A stretch of DNA of 13,090 bases from Candidatus Cloacimonadota bacterium (GCA_028681035.1 JAQUJJ010000104.1:1-13090), one strand, 5' to 3'; positions 5,670 to 11,924 are shown, counted from the first letter of the stretch. Notes: generated by a model from the letters alone, not told the origin. Program-made: numbers and translations.

Positions 5670-5785
5670 TCACACACCCGGCATTTGGGTATCGTATGAT
5701 CTCCGTTAAACCGAAAAACTTTAAAAGTGTACCTTCATAACCATGTCTGGATACTACCATCAACACAAGCACCCCCGAAAACGCC

Positions 5786-6199
5786 ATGAAAAATGGAACG
5801 ACTCTGATAAATTGGCGGTTGTATTTCCAATTAGCAGCCATTTTGATTTACATTACCTGCTCCACTGGCTGTCGTGACTCTGGCTCGAAAACATATAAAA
5901 CTGCTCTCTCTCAAAAAGCAGTCATGGGTCAAGGGGAGGCGAAACAAACTTTGCCGAGGTACATTGTTGTCAAAAAACTGGAGCTTCTATCAAACACATT
6001 CATTCTAAACCAACATCATATTTGCACTGAAGTAACGGTTAGAGAAGACATAGCGTTTGACCCAAAGGTAATCGGTATTAAGTTCAATGCGCTGGCCTCT
6101 TTTGAAAATGCCGGTTTGAAAAGCAGTTGCATGACACTCTGGCTAAAGCAGCTATCCGACGCCTTTCTGCGTGCGACGCACAGGCAGGCAACCAAATGA
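5786..6199 (+). CDS. Predicted small lipoprotein, C-terminus possibly altered
   Basis: The 137-aa product starts MKNGTTLINWRLYFQLAAIL, a basic start and a hydrophobic stretch, and ends the signal with STGC at residues 26-29. This is an imperfect but usable lipobox, so it is probably exported and lipid-anchored. The mature part is not recognised. The last 25 residues (WLKQLSDAFLRATHRQATK) are more basic and may be out of its original frame or recombined. It follows the ATPase gene by 116 bp on the same strand without a clear promoter, so it may be the last gene of the operon. No good ribosome site is seen, and coding status is only moderately sure. Confidence 0.5.
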   Translation: MKNGTTLINWRLYFQLAAILIYITCSTGCRDSGSKTYKTALSQKAVMGQGEAKQTLPRYIVVKKLELLSNTFILNQHHICTEVTVREDIAFDPKVIGIKFNALASFENAGLKSSCMTLWLKQLSDAFLRATHRQATK

Positions 6200-6275
6200 G
6201 GCTTTTCAGCATGCGAAAGTTATGCGTACTCATTGATCGGTTGATGGTTAAGAGCTCGCTGCTACAGTAACAAAC

Positions 6276-6300
6276 GCTGCGCATTTGGGGAAATGCATTC
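6276..6300. other. Small GCATTT-GGGG-AAATGC hairpin in a gene-free stretch
   Basis: The stretch 6200-6780 has no gene I can support. It contains this 6-bp hairpin (6281-6296), two REP-like hairpins, an orphan higB-type operator and repeat R2. Confidence 0.4.
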
Positions 6301-6330
6301 ACGCGTCATTGAATTGAAAGTTACAATAAA

Positions 6331-6353
6331 GTAGCGCAAGCATCTTGCTTGCG
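6331..6353. repeat. GTAGC-type REP hairpin 1
   Basis: After GTAG, CGCAAGC (6335-6341) pairs perfectly with GCTTGCG (6347-6353) around the loop ATCTT. A sister element starts exactly 80 bp downstream. Confidence 0.75.
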
Positions 6354-6410
6354 AATGAAATTTCATCCAAAATGAGTGCAAGAAGGTGGCGAAACGTTGA
6401 TGTTTTTAAA

Positions 6411-6433
6411 GTAGCACAGGCGTCCCGCCTGTG
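6411..6433. repeat. GTAGC-type REP hairpin 2
   Basis: After GTAG, CACAGGC (6415-6421) pairs perfectly with GCCTGTG (6427-6433) around the loop GTCCC. Compared with hairpin 1, several stem bases changed on both sides together, so the fold, not the sequence, is kept. Hairpins of this form are abundant in some PVC and related genomes from general knowledge. Confidence 0.75.
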
Positions 6434-6553
6434 TTGGTTGTTAGAATGCGGTGGATGATTGCGAAACACGCCGCAATAAAGCCTGAGAGACAACTTTTTG
6501 GAAAGACCAATTAATTGTTCTTTCTCGTCCCAAGTTCTGTTATTTCAGCTTTG

Positions 6554-6583
6554 TTGACAACTATCTTAAGCATGGTGTATGCT
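6554..6583 (+). promoter_or_regulatory. Orphan higB-type promoter/operator
   Basis: TTGACA (6554-6559), an 18-bp spacer and TATGCT (6578-6583) form a promoter overlapping AGCAT-N5-ATGCT (6569-6583). The GCATGGTGT core is shared with the operator ahead of higB at 2518-2538. No higB coding sequence follows; repeat R2 starts about 50 bp downstream, so this is probably a third, almost fully deleted higBA locus. Confidence 0.5.
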
Positions 6584-6633
6584 ATTCACAAATGCCGTCC
6601 TGCGTTAGCGTTTCGGGCGTCAAGCCGGGGGCT

Positions 6634-6746
6634 TGTATATCCGGCATTAACGTGTCGGCGTTTTGCGCCACAATGAGGCAACTCTCAAATGTGGCGCTTT
6701 TTTTTCGGTGTGCGCGATTTCAAGGTGCCACATTTCAAGGTGCCAG
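6634..6746 (+). repeat. Terminator-bearing direct repeat R2
   Basis: This is the second copy of the block at 2835-2932 in the same orientation. It ends with a short tandem duplication of ATTTCAAGGTGCCA. Together the copies enclose about 3.7 kb with the MqsA-like/KGGVGR operon. Confidence 0.85.
6665..6705 (+). terminator. Rho-independent terminator in R2
   Basis: GCGCCACA (6665-6672) pairs perfectly with TGTGGCGC (6690-6697), with an inner TGAG/CTCA pairing and eight T after the stem. Just upstream, GGCG-TTTTG-CGCC can form a competing hairpin that uses the left arm. Confidence 0.8.
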
Positions 6747-6785
6747 GCATCCTCGGTTCTCAGTTTGGCGGGGGTGACAGACCTT

Positions 6786-7043
6786 AAGGATGCTTTCGGC
6801 ATAATCCCAGAAGTCTACGAGACCTTCCGCAACAGGTAAAATGTCATATGGGTCCTCAGATTCAGGAATAGTAATTTCGTCGGAAAACTTGAATATTTGT
6901 ATTCGAAGGTCGTTGTGAATATTGTTTGTGGGTATAGCTTTGATAATCTCGCTACGTTGACCTGCTTCTGCATTTCCACGCAGCTTTGTGATGTATCAGG
7001 GTAAGTCATTTGAAATGATTTGTAATAGGTTCAACGGTCTCAT
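6786..7043 (-). pseudogene. Broken second copy of the gene at 1-594
   Basis: The ATG at 7043 opens the same start, MRPLNLLQIISND, then reads LP and a TGA at a joint. Bases 7005-7043 correspond to 556-594, and 6786-6948 correspond to 163-325 with no difference I can find by eye. The 230 bases between them in copy 1 are replaced by 56 unrelated bases (6949-7004). The copy also lacks everything beyond base 163 of copy 1. It makes at most a 15-residue peptide. Confidence 0.85.
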
Positions 7044-7046
7044 GTT

Positions 7047-7199
7047 TTATTCAGTTCGCCCATTAATCCATAGCTCGGATTCGCTAAGGTCAAGATCATC
7101 ATTCCATACAACTCCATACCCCATGCTGTCAGCACGCACTTGTTTAAATAAGTGTTCATCTTTAATTAAAACCCCATAAACCCTTGAAATAACTGGCAT
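7047..7199 (-). CDS. DUF4160/DUF2442 deletion fusion, second copy
   Basis: This 50-aa ORF differs from the one at 598-750 by only two residues (RV for RF and VL for IL near the N-terminus). It has the same AGGAGG ribosome site 6 bases before the ATG at 7199. The DUF2442-derived part (KDEHLFKQVRADSMGYGVVW) is unchanged, while several surrounding bases differ. Either the fusion is expressed and constrained, or the duplication is recent. It ends 3 bases before the truncated start of the neighbouring gene. Confidence 0.6.
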   Translation of the reverse strand: MPVISRVYGVLIKDEHLFKQVRADSMGYGVVWNDDLDLSESELWINGRTE

Positions 7200-7226
7200 A
7201 CAAAACCTCCTCTGTAAACACCCAAT

Positions 7227-7254
7227 ATTATACAAAATTAAAACCAAATGTCAA
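7227..7254 (-). promoter_or_regulatory. Perfect-consensus promoter (copy C)
   Basis: TTGACA (7254-7249), 16 bp and TATAAT (7232-7227) on the minus strand drive the second fusion ORF. Confidence 0.85.
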
Positions 7255-7274
7255 ATAGCTGTAATCACACGCAG

Positions 7275-7470
7275 CAATTCTAATTATGTGCGAAGACTGC
7301 TATCAACATTTTTTACCTCAAAGTTTTTTTACCTCAAAAACAACGCTGCCAATTTTCTTGCCCCACATTTTCTTGCCTTGAAAGTGCAATGCAGCTCATC
7401 ATCTGTCGTCCTGCAAGGGCACTATGACCCGTACGCAGAGTGGCTACTGCAGTACAACAATGCCTTCGGT
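7275..7470 (+). repeat. Terminal repeat plus TTACCTCAAA array (copy C)
   Basis: CAATTCTAATTATG (7275-7288) is followed by the four-unit array (7308-7383) and the shared block ending near GTGGCTACTGCAG. Here the array leads into an intact dinJ-yafQ pair, unlike copy B. Confidence 0.7.
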
Positions 7471-7529
7471 TTCAGTCCAAGCCGCTGTTGCCCGAGAAGG
7501 TGAGGGAACGGAGAGGTGAAATGAGATAC

Positions 7530-7558
7530 TTGACGTTGTCATGCAGATGTGCTACAGT
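7530..7558 (+). promoter_or_regulatory. dinJ-yafQ promoter
   Basis: TTGACG (7530-7535), 17 bp and TACAGT (7553-7558) form a good sigma70-type promoter. Only 7 bases separate the -10 box from the dinJ ATG, so transcription should begin at or next to the start codon. Confidence 0.65.
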
Positions 7559-7565
7559 GCGTCTT

Positions 7566-7823
7566 ATGAATAAAACCTCAACAGTTCATGCACGGATAGA
7601 CTCGAAGACCAAGTGCGCATCCGAACGTGTATTACAAAAGATCGGTATGACACCCACGGACGCAGTTCGCCTGCTTTATCGACAGATTGCTCTGCGGCAA
7701 GAATTTCCTCTTGAACTGCGGTTGCCAAATAAGTTGACGGCAAGCACATTAGACAAGAGCGACCGCGCCGAAGACATTGAGACCTTTGAGTCTCTAGATG
7801 AGATGATTGCGAGCTGGAATTAA
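7566..7823 (+). CDS. dinJ: DinJ/RelB-type antitoxin
   Basis: The 85-aa protein beginning MNKTSTVHARIDSKTKCASE has the RelB/DinJ pattern: an N-terminal ribbon-helix-helix (VHARIDSKTK, then VLQKIGMTPTDAVRLLYRQI), the typical FPLELRLPN segment, and an acidic C-terminus (DIETFESLDEMIASWN) that would wrap the toxin. A longer in-frame start at 7440 would run through the repeat block and the promoter, and is rejected. The stop overlaps the yafQ start by one base (TAATG). DinJ with YafQ represses its own promoter in E. coli; no ribosome site is needed if the mRNA is leaderless. Confidence 0.9.
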   Translation: MNKTSTVHARIDSKTKCASERVLQKIGMTPTDAVRLLYRQIALRQEFPLELRLPNKLTASTLDKSDRAEDIETFESLDEMIASWN

Positions 7824-8086
7824 TGAACCTCTCGCAAACCGCACAGTTTAAAAAGGACATGAAGCGGCAATTGCGGAAGGGCAAGGATCAGAAAAAGCTC
7901 ATTGCGATTGTGAAGATTCTCCTCGCTGGAAAACCTTTGCCTGCGAAACACAAGGATCATCCATTGAAAGGGGCTTGGAGAGGTAGGCAAGACTGTCATA
8001 TAGAGCCTGATTGGATTCTCATTTACCATATAACGGAAAACGAATTGCGTCTCGAACGAACAGGGACTCATAGTGACCTGTTTTGA
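7823..8086 (+). CDS. yafQ: YafQ-type mRNA interferase toxin
   Basis: This 87-aa RelE-superfamily toxin has the whole YafQ signature: KDHPLKGAWRGRQDCHIEPD, WILIYHI and ERTGTHSDLF. H46, H59, D63, H83 and F87 align with the E. coli YafQ residues H50, H63, D67, H87 and F91 used for mRNA cleavage on the ribosome, so the enzyme should be active. It is coupled to dinJ through TAATG. A small hairpin CCTGT-TTTG-ACAGG covers its stop codon. A 36-codon 3' fragment of another copy lies at 2252-2362. The gene is convergent with the metallopeptidase gene 64 bp downstream. Confidence 0.93.
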   Translation: MNLSQTAQFKKDMKRQLRKGKDQKKLIAIVKILLAGKPLPAKHKDHPLKGAWRGRQDCHIEPDWILIYHITENELRLERTGTHSDLF

Positions 8087-8124
8087 CAGGAAGGGCGAAC
8101 AAGGAAAAGCAGCTGAGTGATGTA

Positions 8125-8147
8125 TACAAAAAAACTCTCAAGTTTTA
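8125..8147 (-). terminator. Possible weak terminator of the metallopeptidase gene
   Basis: On the minus strand AAAACT-TGAG-AGTTTT is followed by further T just after the stop codon. The stem is A+T-only apart from one pair, so it would be weak. Confidence 0.35.
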
Positions 8148-8150
8148 ATT

Positions 8151-9230
8151 TCACCCTTTTATTAAAGGGCCTCCAAACAGTGTTTTCTTGAACCGACATA
8201 ATACCGGTATGTATCTCTGCAATATTTGAATGTCAGTTTCAATTTTTTCTTCCAGTAAATAAAGCGTATTTCCAAGTTCTTTCAGACTCTCCGTATGGAT
8301 GTTCAAATTGTCCACTATTGATGAGGTGTAGTGATTTTTTATGCGAGATATAAATGTCTGTACAAATTTAATTGAATTACAAAGCTCCATTAACTTTGTG
8401 TCCCACGCAACCGCATGATCATAGCTATGCAACTCCACAACTCTTTGTCCATGCTCTTTTTTCATCCTCTGCGGAGGTCTGACATTCAAGTAATTAAAAC
8501 ACTCGCGGAATACTATAATTTTGCTAGCAAGTGTCATGGCACGTTCGTTGAGAAGGTCAACTGTGCCACTTAATTTTTCTTTATTATCAGAGTATCGCTT
8601 TAAAAGCTTTGTCACATAATTACAAGCAAGTTCAAACTGCAATTCGGTAAGGTATCCATAGGTTGTCGTAGTTGTCACGTCATCTCTGGATTCAATCACC
8701 TTACGCCCTGATCTCACGGCTTCTCGAAAACCCAGAACAATTGGCACCAAATCCGTATGAAGTTCACAGTCTTTGTATGGAGAAAGTAAAGATGCCAGTA
8801 ATACATGAGACAACTCGTGTAGCATAATAACTATAAAGGCTTGTGGGTGTTGATAGCAATTTTCACTAACATACACTTTTACGGGGTAATCATTCAGATT
8901 GTCACTTCCGAATATTGGCAGATTAGAAGGGATTTCAACCTGTGCTATGATGCCTTCACTGCCTTGACCTGAATTTTTCGAACGAACCATAGCTTTTGTT
9001 TTAAATCGGTTGGTATTACCTGCCTTAAAGTTCTGAGAAACATAGAAAAGTTCAATGCGGACTGATAACCCAATCCGAGATGAAATTTGTTGAACGCAAG
9101 GCTGGACATCATCCTTCGTGCGCAAAAAAGTCTGAAGGTCATTACAAAGGACTTCCTCTCTAACACCAAAAACCCTTATAACATCGTTTGTTGCCTTCTT
9201 AAGTTCTTGATTATCTGTACGTTCAAACAT
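8151..9230 (-). CDS. HExxH metallopeptidase-like protein
   Basis: The 359-aa protein has a zinc-peptidase signature, MLHELSHVLLAS (H138, E139, H142). Fourteen residues later comes CELHTDLVPIVLGF, whose E156 or nearby H158/D160 could be the third ligand, and then GYLTELQFELA near residue 192. I recall the combination HExxH, TDL-GF and GYL..F..A from an uncharacterised peptidase-like family, but cannot name it. The N-terminal 130 residues and the helical C-terminal 110 residues (LKELGNTLYLLEEKIETDIQ) are not recognised. No signal peptide is seen, so it should be cytoplasmic. The ATG at 9230 has no strong ribosome site; a TATAAT lies about 20 bases upstream (9254-9249). The gene is intact, single-copy and sits between inverted terminal-repeat words among TA genes. 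Self-activating or conflict-related proteolysis is possible but unsupported. Confidence 0.85.
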   Translation of the reverse strand: MFERTDNQELKKATNDVIRVFGVREEVLCNDLQTFLRTKDDVQPCVQQISSRIGLSVRIELFYVSQNFKAGNTNRFKTKAMVRSKNSGQGSEGIIAQVEIPSNLPIFGSDNLNDYPVKVYVSENCYQHPQAFIVIMLHELSHVLLASLLSPYKDCELHTDLVPIVLGFREAVRSGRKVIESRDDVTTTTTYGYLTELQFELACNYVTKLLKRYSDNKEKLSGTVDLLNERAMTLASKIIVFRECFNYLNVRPPQRMKKEHGQRVVELHSYDHAVAWDTKLMELCNSIKFVQTFISRIKNHYTSSIVDNLNIHTESLKELGNTLYLLEEKIETDIQILQRYIPVLCRFKKTLFGGPLIKG

Positions 9231-9248
9231 ATAAGACTAGAATGTGAT

Positions 9249-9254
9249 ATTATA
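9249..9254 (-). promoter_or_regulatory. -10 box of the metallopeptidase gene
   Basis: TATAAT on the minus strand lies 18 bases before the start codon. A TTGACT lies too close upstream (7 bp) to be its -35 box, and no good -35 is seen at 16-18 bp. Confidence 0.4.
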
Positions 9255-9377
9255 GCCTTAAAGTCAATTAGTTTTATAAGCTAAACAAAGAGGTTAATTA
9301 TGGCATTTGAATTAATATAAAGTGATAACGGCCAAGCTTGTATGATGTATGTATGAAGTGCCTTGGCCTTTAGAGCG

Positions 9378-9388
9378 AATTAGAATTG
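9378..9388 (-). repeat. Inverted terminal-repeat word (right end of copy C element)
   Basis: AATTAGAATTG is the inverted form of the word at 7275-7288. As at 2483-2496, it is followed by CTGCAAAAAA. It may mark the right end of a unit carrying dinJ-yafQ and the metallopeptidase gene. Confidence 0.5.
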
Positions 9389-9583
9389 CTGCAAAAAATC
9401 AGAGTTACGCAACCCAGCCGTTCGGACGACGCTTTCCAGTCCAGCCGCCCTACAGCGCAATCAGAAATTTACTCGCTACCAGCATTTTTTACCTCAAAAT
9501 TTTTTACCTCAAAAAAAAACGCTGCCAATTTTCTTGCCCAGCATTTTTTTGCCTTAAAAATGCAATACTGCTAAAAACAGAGT
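9389..9583 (+). repeat. TTACCTCAAA array (copy D) inserted ahead of higB copy 2
   Basis: A fourth T-rich array (9484-9560) lies in about 180 bp that are absent from the corresponding place at 2497-2515. The insert is flanked on both sides by versions of GC-AAAAA-CAGAGTT, so it looks like a later insertion with a duplicated edge. No gene is present. Confidence 0.6.
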
Positions 9584-9617
9584 TGCTATAGAATGGTGTG
9601 TACGCTATCGTTATGTT

Positions 9618-9812
9618 GTGATAAAAGATTTTAAAGACAAAGGATCAGAAGATCTTTTTAAAGGCCGGTCATCAAAGGCAGCTAGGAAAGCTTGTCCTAT
9701 ATCGCTGTGGCAGACTGTCTTTAGAAAACTTGATTTGCTTGATTCTGCTGTGTCGCTGAATGAGGAGCATAAGATGATTAGAGTACCTACAAACTCTCGA
9801 AATGCGCGGTGA
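9618..9812 (+). pseudogene. higB-higA deletion fusion, copy 2
   Basis: From the GTG at 9618 the frame reads VIKDFKDKGSEDLFKGRSSK and on to LLDSAVSLNEEH, then passes in frame into the higA start KMIRVPTN. There it meets a new joint and ends NSRNAR (64 aa in all). Like copy 1 at 2548, it lacks the C-terminal half of HigB with its catalytic residues; unlike copy 1 it has no CCGG frameshift. HigA is cut after 7 codons, much earlier than in copy 1. The inverted-repeat operator ahead of it has lost symmetry (ATAGAAT against ACGCTAT). Expression of a short inactive peptide is possible. Confidence 0.8.
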
Positions 9813-9829
9813 AAAGAAGGATTGAGTTG

Positions 9830-9919
9830 AACTTGTAACCAACGCGATGATGGCGGCAAGGCTGTAGTGCTGGATGGGAGGTTTTACCGTCAGCGGCAGT
9901 TATTCGAAAATTTAGAATA
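9830..9919 (+). pseudogene. Possible C-terminal fragment of an unknown protein
   Basis: After the higB fusion, one frame reads NQRDDGGKAVVLDGRFYRQR and ends QLFENLE with a TAG at about 9919. It looks protein-like but has no start and no known family. The rest of 9813-9989 shows nothing I recognise. Confidence 0.25.
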
Positions 9920-9989
9920 GCTGACTCCTCTTGTAAGCTGCAGCAGGGTAGCCAGATTATCAAGCGTTTTTTGTAAAAAATATGAGCCG

Positions 9990-10022
9990 TACGTACGTGA
10001 TATTTTAATTTCATCGTACGTA
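9990..10022. promoter_or_regulatory. phd operator with TACGTACG inverted repeat
   Basis: TACGTACG (9990-9997) and CGTACGTA (10015-10022) are inverted copies 17 bp apart, each itself palindromic around GTAC. They lie 18 bp before the phd-type start, where Phd/YefM antitoxins bind. Confidence 0.6.
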
Positions 10023-10039
10023 AAAGAAAGGTGGATATT

Positions 10040-10240
10040 ATGGGCATCTCAGTTTCTTCATTCAGAAGTAATATTTATAATATGCTTGATGATGTTATTA
10101 AGACAGGAAGACCAATTGAATTGGATAGAAAAGGGTCGAGACTGGCAATTGTTCCGTTGGAGGCAAAGAAAAAAATGGATAATTTGGTTAAACACAGCGT
10201 GATTGTTGGAGATCCTCAAGATCTTGTATCTCGAACTTAA
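10040..10240 (+). CDS. Phd/YefM-type antitoxin, altered C-terminus
   Basis: The ATG at 10040 (AGGTGG 5 bases upstream) gives a 66-aa protein, MGISVSSFRSNIYNMLDDVI followed by TGRPIELDRKGSRLAIVPLE. This is the Phd/YefM DNA-binding fold in which the antitoxin grips its operator and toxin. In the family the tail usually runs on through a segment like DPEDIV to a Trp-containing end. Here it reads DPQDLVSRT and stops exactly at the joint with the toxin fragment. The DNA-binding part is complete, so it could still occupy the operator at 9990-10022 even though the toxin it would neutralise is broken. Confidence 0.8.
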   Translation: MGISVSSFRSNIYNMLDDVIKTGRPIELDRKGSRLAIVPLEAKKKMDNLVKHSVIVGDPQDLVSRT

Positions 10241-10484
10241 GTTTCTGTATGAAATATCACGAATAAAGGTTGCTCCCGCTGAAATACTGGAGAATTTATC
10301 CGCTTCTATTGGATTGTCTGTCTGCCACAAAACATTCTATCAGGTCATAAATGAAAGCATATCTCTGGATTGGACCAGAGATCCATTCGACAGAATAATA
10401 GTTGCTAATGCAATTGCGAGTGATGCCGTGTTGATCACTAAAGATATCAGAATACTTGAAAATTATTTGAAAGCTCGTTGGTGA
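10230..10484 (+). pseudogene. PIN-domain toxin lacking its N-terminus
   Basis: The frame from about 10230 encodes 84 residues beginning LELKFLYEISRIKVAPAEIL and ending LENYLKARW. It contains WTRDPFDRIIVANA and VLITKD, the downstream acidic part of a PIN nuclease of the kind paired with Phd-like antitoxins. Roughly the first 40-45 residues, including the first catalytic Asp in the LLDT-like motif, are missing. The joint is with the end of the antitoxin gene, so one internal deletion removed the tail of the antitoxin and the head of the toxin. No active nuclease is expected. Its frame overlaps the antitoxin's last codons. Confidence 0.82.
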
Positions 10485-10575
10485 ATGTGCTCCAACGGCG
10501 CCATCTTTCATTCGATGTCGTGGAAAACAGGGTCAACCATTATAGTCGGAGGTCCTTGACTTAGAACTTTACTCG

Positions 10576-11242
10576 TCATAATTCCGTTTTTTTCTCTTTT
10601 AACCTTGTTTCGCAACGCATGAGTAAATCTTCCCACTTCTTAGTTTCGGCAAGGAGTTTACGGTAGCGTGAGAGCTGTCGGCTTATGGCTGACCCGCTGC
10701 CAGCATTCAGAAAATCAGCCACTTCCCGTTGGGTTAGTCCTGCATATTTAATAAGAAAACTGGCGCCTATTGCTCGCAATGGGCTGTTTCGACGACGCTG
10801 TGTTAATTCATCGGCTTCCACCCCCAGCTCTTTGGTAAGAATGAGTAAAACTTCCTTTGGTGACAGCGGTTTCATCATATGCCTGAAGGACACATCCTCT
10901 GGACAGCGATGCTTATCCATTATCTTTTCACATAATTCATCCACCCATGCCAGAAAGTCAGAACCGCCAATGCAGCGGGGTGATGCTTTAAGAATTGCAA
11001 TAAACTCATCATCATTTTGAACAATTGCCCTCCGGTGTCTTAAATACCAAATGCGTGTGATTTCCCATGAGAGCGAACATATACAACCGAATATTATATT
11101 GCTCCACCCGCTCAGACAACCTCTCTATAAACCGCTTCCGGTCAGCGTTGTCCATAAACAACACACTTTCCGCATTGCCCAACATACGACAGGTAACATG
11201 ATATATTGCGCCTTCATATTCAACTCTTAAATGTCTTGCCAT
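10576..11242 (-). pseudogene. RAYT (REP-associated tyrosine transposase) with internal deletion
   Basis: On the minus strand the ATG at 11242 gives 76 codons of a Y1-type transposase: MARHLRVEYEGAIYHVTCRM through the HUH motif GNHTHLVFKTPEGNCSK, ending in a TGA at 11012. In the next frame, from about 11016 to 10576, the C-terminal part follows: DDEFIAILKASPRCIGG, then KPLSPKEVLLILTKELG, and a DnaA-like helix-turn-helix (YAGLTQREVADFLNAGSGSA). In related full-length proteins, as I recall them, well over 100 residues lie between these parts, including the catalytic Tyr. The deletion shifted the frame, so no active transposase is made here. RAYTs mobilise or maintain REP hairpins, such as those at 1199-1238. 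Confidence 0.87.
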
Positions 11243-11383
11243 AACAAGAGCGTCTCAAAATATCCTAAACAAAGTAAAGTTCTAAATCAAGGGCTTATGA
11301 CCACTTGTGCTACTTTTTTACAACTGCTCAACAAACCGCTTGGGACAGTCTGCCTGTACAACAAATTTTGCTTCCCCAAACGT

Positions 11384-11710
11384 GTAGCGTTTGTTACCAA
11401 GGCAGCCAAGGACTGGCAGCCCTCAGCGTTTCTGTACGGCTACTCCATGACGCACGGAGAGCTGCCGAAGTTCCGCTTTGATGTTGTCGTTAAAAACAAG
11501 ACACCTGTTTTTGAACAGCATGTGACGCAGCGCGGGTTGTCGGACTTTCTGCGGCTGGTCGAGATGGCTAAGCTGGCGCAGAGCATGATCGCGGCTGAAC
11601 ACTTCTATCCCAGCGAGCAGGGCTTCTACTGCGGCGGCTGTCCGCACCAGGAGGCTTGTAGGACGTGGCATGTTGAGCGGTCGCGGACGGTGGTGCCGGT
11701 GGCGGCGTGA
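11384..11710 (+). pseudogene. C-terminal part of a PD-(D/E)XK (RecB/Cas4-like) nuclease
   Basis: The plus-strand frame reads VAFVTKAAKDWQPSAFLYGY, then LPKFRFDVVVKNKTP and FYPSEQGFYCGGCPHQEACR before stopping at 11710. QPSAFLYG and the FDVVVK segment resemble the last parts of a RecB-type nuclease core. The C-x2-C-x5-C pattern is the iron-sulfur-cluster tail seen in Cas4/AddB-like enzymes. The N-terminal half with the first catalytic acids is missing; upstream codons (from 11231) look unrelated and partly overlap the RAYT end. Such nucleases are found near DUF3150 genes in integrative elements in my recollection, which fits the next gene. It is most likely a fragment. Confidence 0.75.
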
Positions 11711-11732
11711 GGTGATGTGCAATGTGACTGAG

Positions 11733-11768
11733 AGCCTTGCCTTCGACTGTCGGGAGGCAAGGCTTTTT
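11733..11768 (+). terminator. Rho-independent terminator after the nuclease fragment
   Basis: AGCCTTGCC (11733-11741) and GGCAAGGCT (11756-11764) form a perfect 9-bp G+C-rich stem followed by TTTT. Confidence 0.9.
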
Positions 11769-11860
11769 ATCCATGATTCTACAAGCGACGCCTGATTATG
11801 AAATGGCCTTTTCACAATTTATACTCCTACAAAAAAACAAGCAAGTCCCATTATGTTTCT

Positions 11861-11889
11861 TATTGAGAATAAATCTGTTTCAATATAAT
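11861..11889 (+). promoter_or_regulatory. Promoter of the DUF3150 gene
   Basis: A perfect TATAAT (11884-11889) lies 35 bp before the ATG. The -35 box is either TTGAGA with a 15-bp spacer or TATTGA with 17 bp. AAAGGA (11911-11916) is the likely ribosome site. Confidence 0.6.
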
Positions 11890-11924
11890 TACACCAACAA
11901 TCACCAACAGAAAGGAACAACACC

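Noticed and set aside
6299..6493. 64-codon minus-strand frame
   Set aside because: Its sequence comes from translating the two GTAGC hairpins, a usual false gene call in genomes with these repeats.
7440..7565. Longer start for the DinJ antitoxin
   Set aside because: It would translate the repeat block and the promoter. The family N-terminus begins at MNKTS (7566).
826..9560. Integron cassette array with attC sites, given many TA genes and repeats
   Set aside because: The genes lie in both orientations, I find no conserved GTTRRRY/RYYYAAC core pair at the boundaries, and there is no integrase.
11423..11815. 130-codon minus-strand frame opposite the nuclease fragment
   Set aside because: It is an antisense shadow of the PD-(D/E)XK C-terminus and runs through the terminator.
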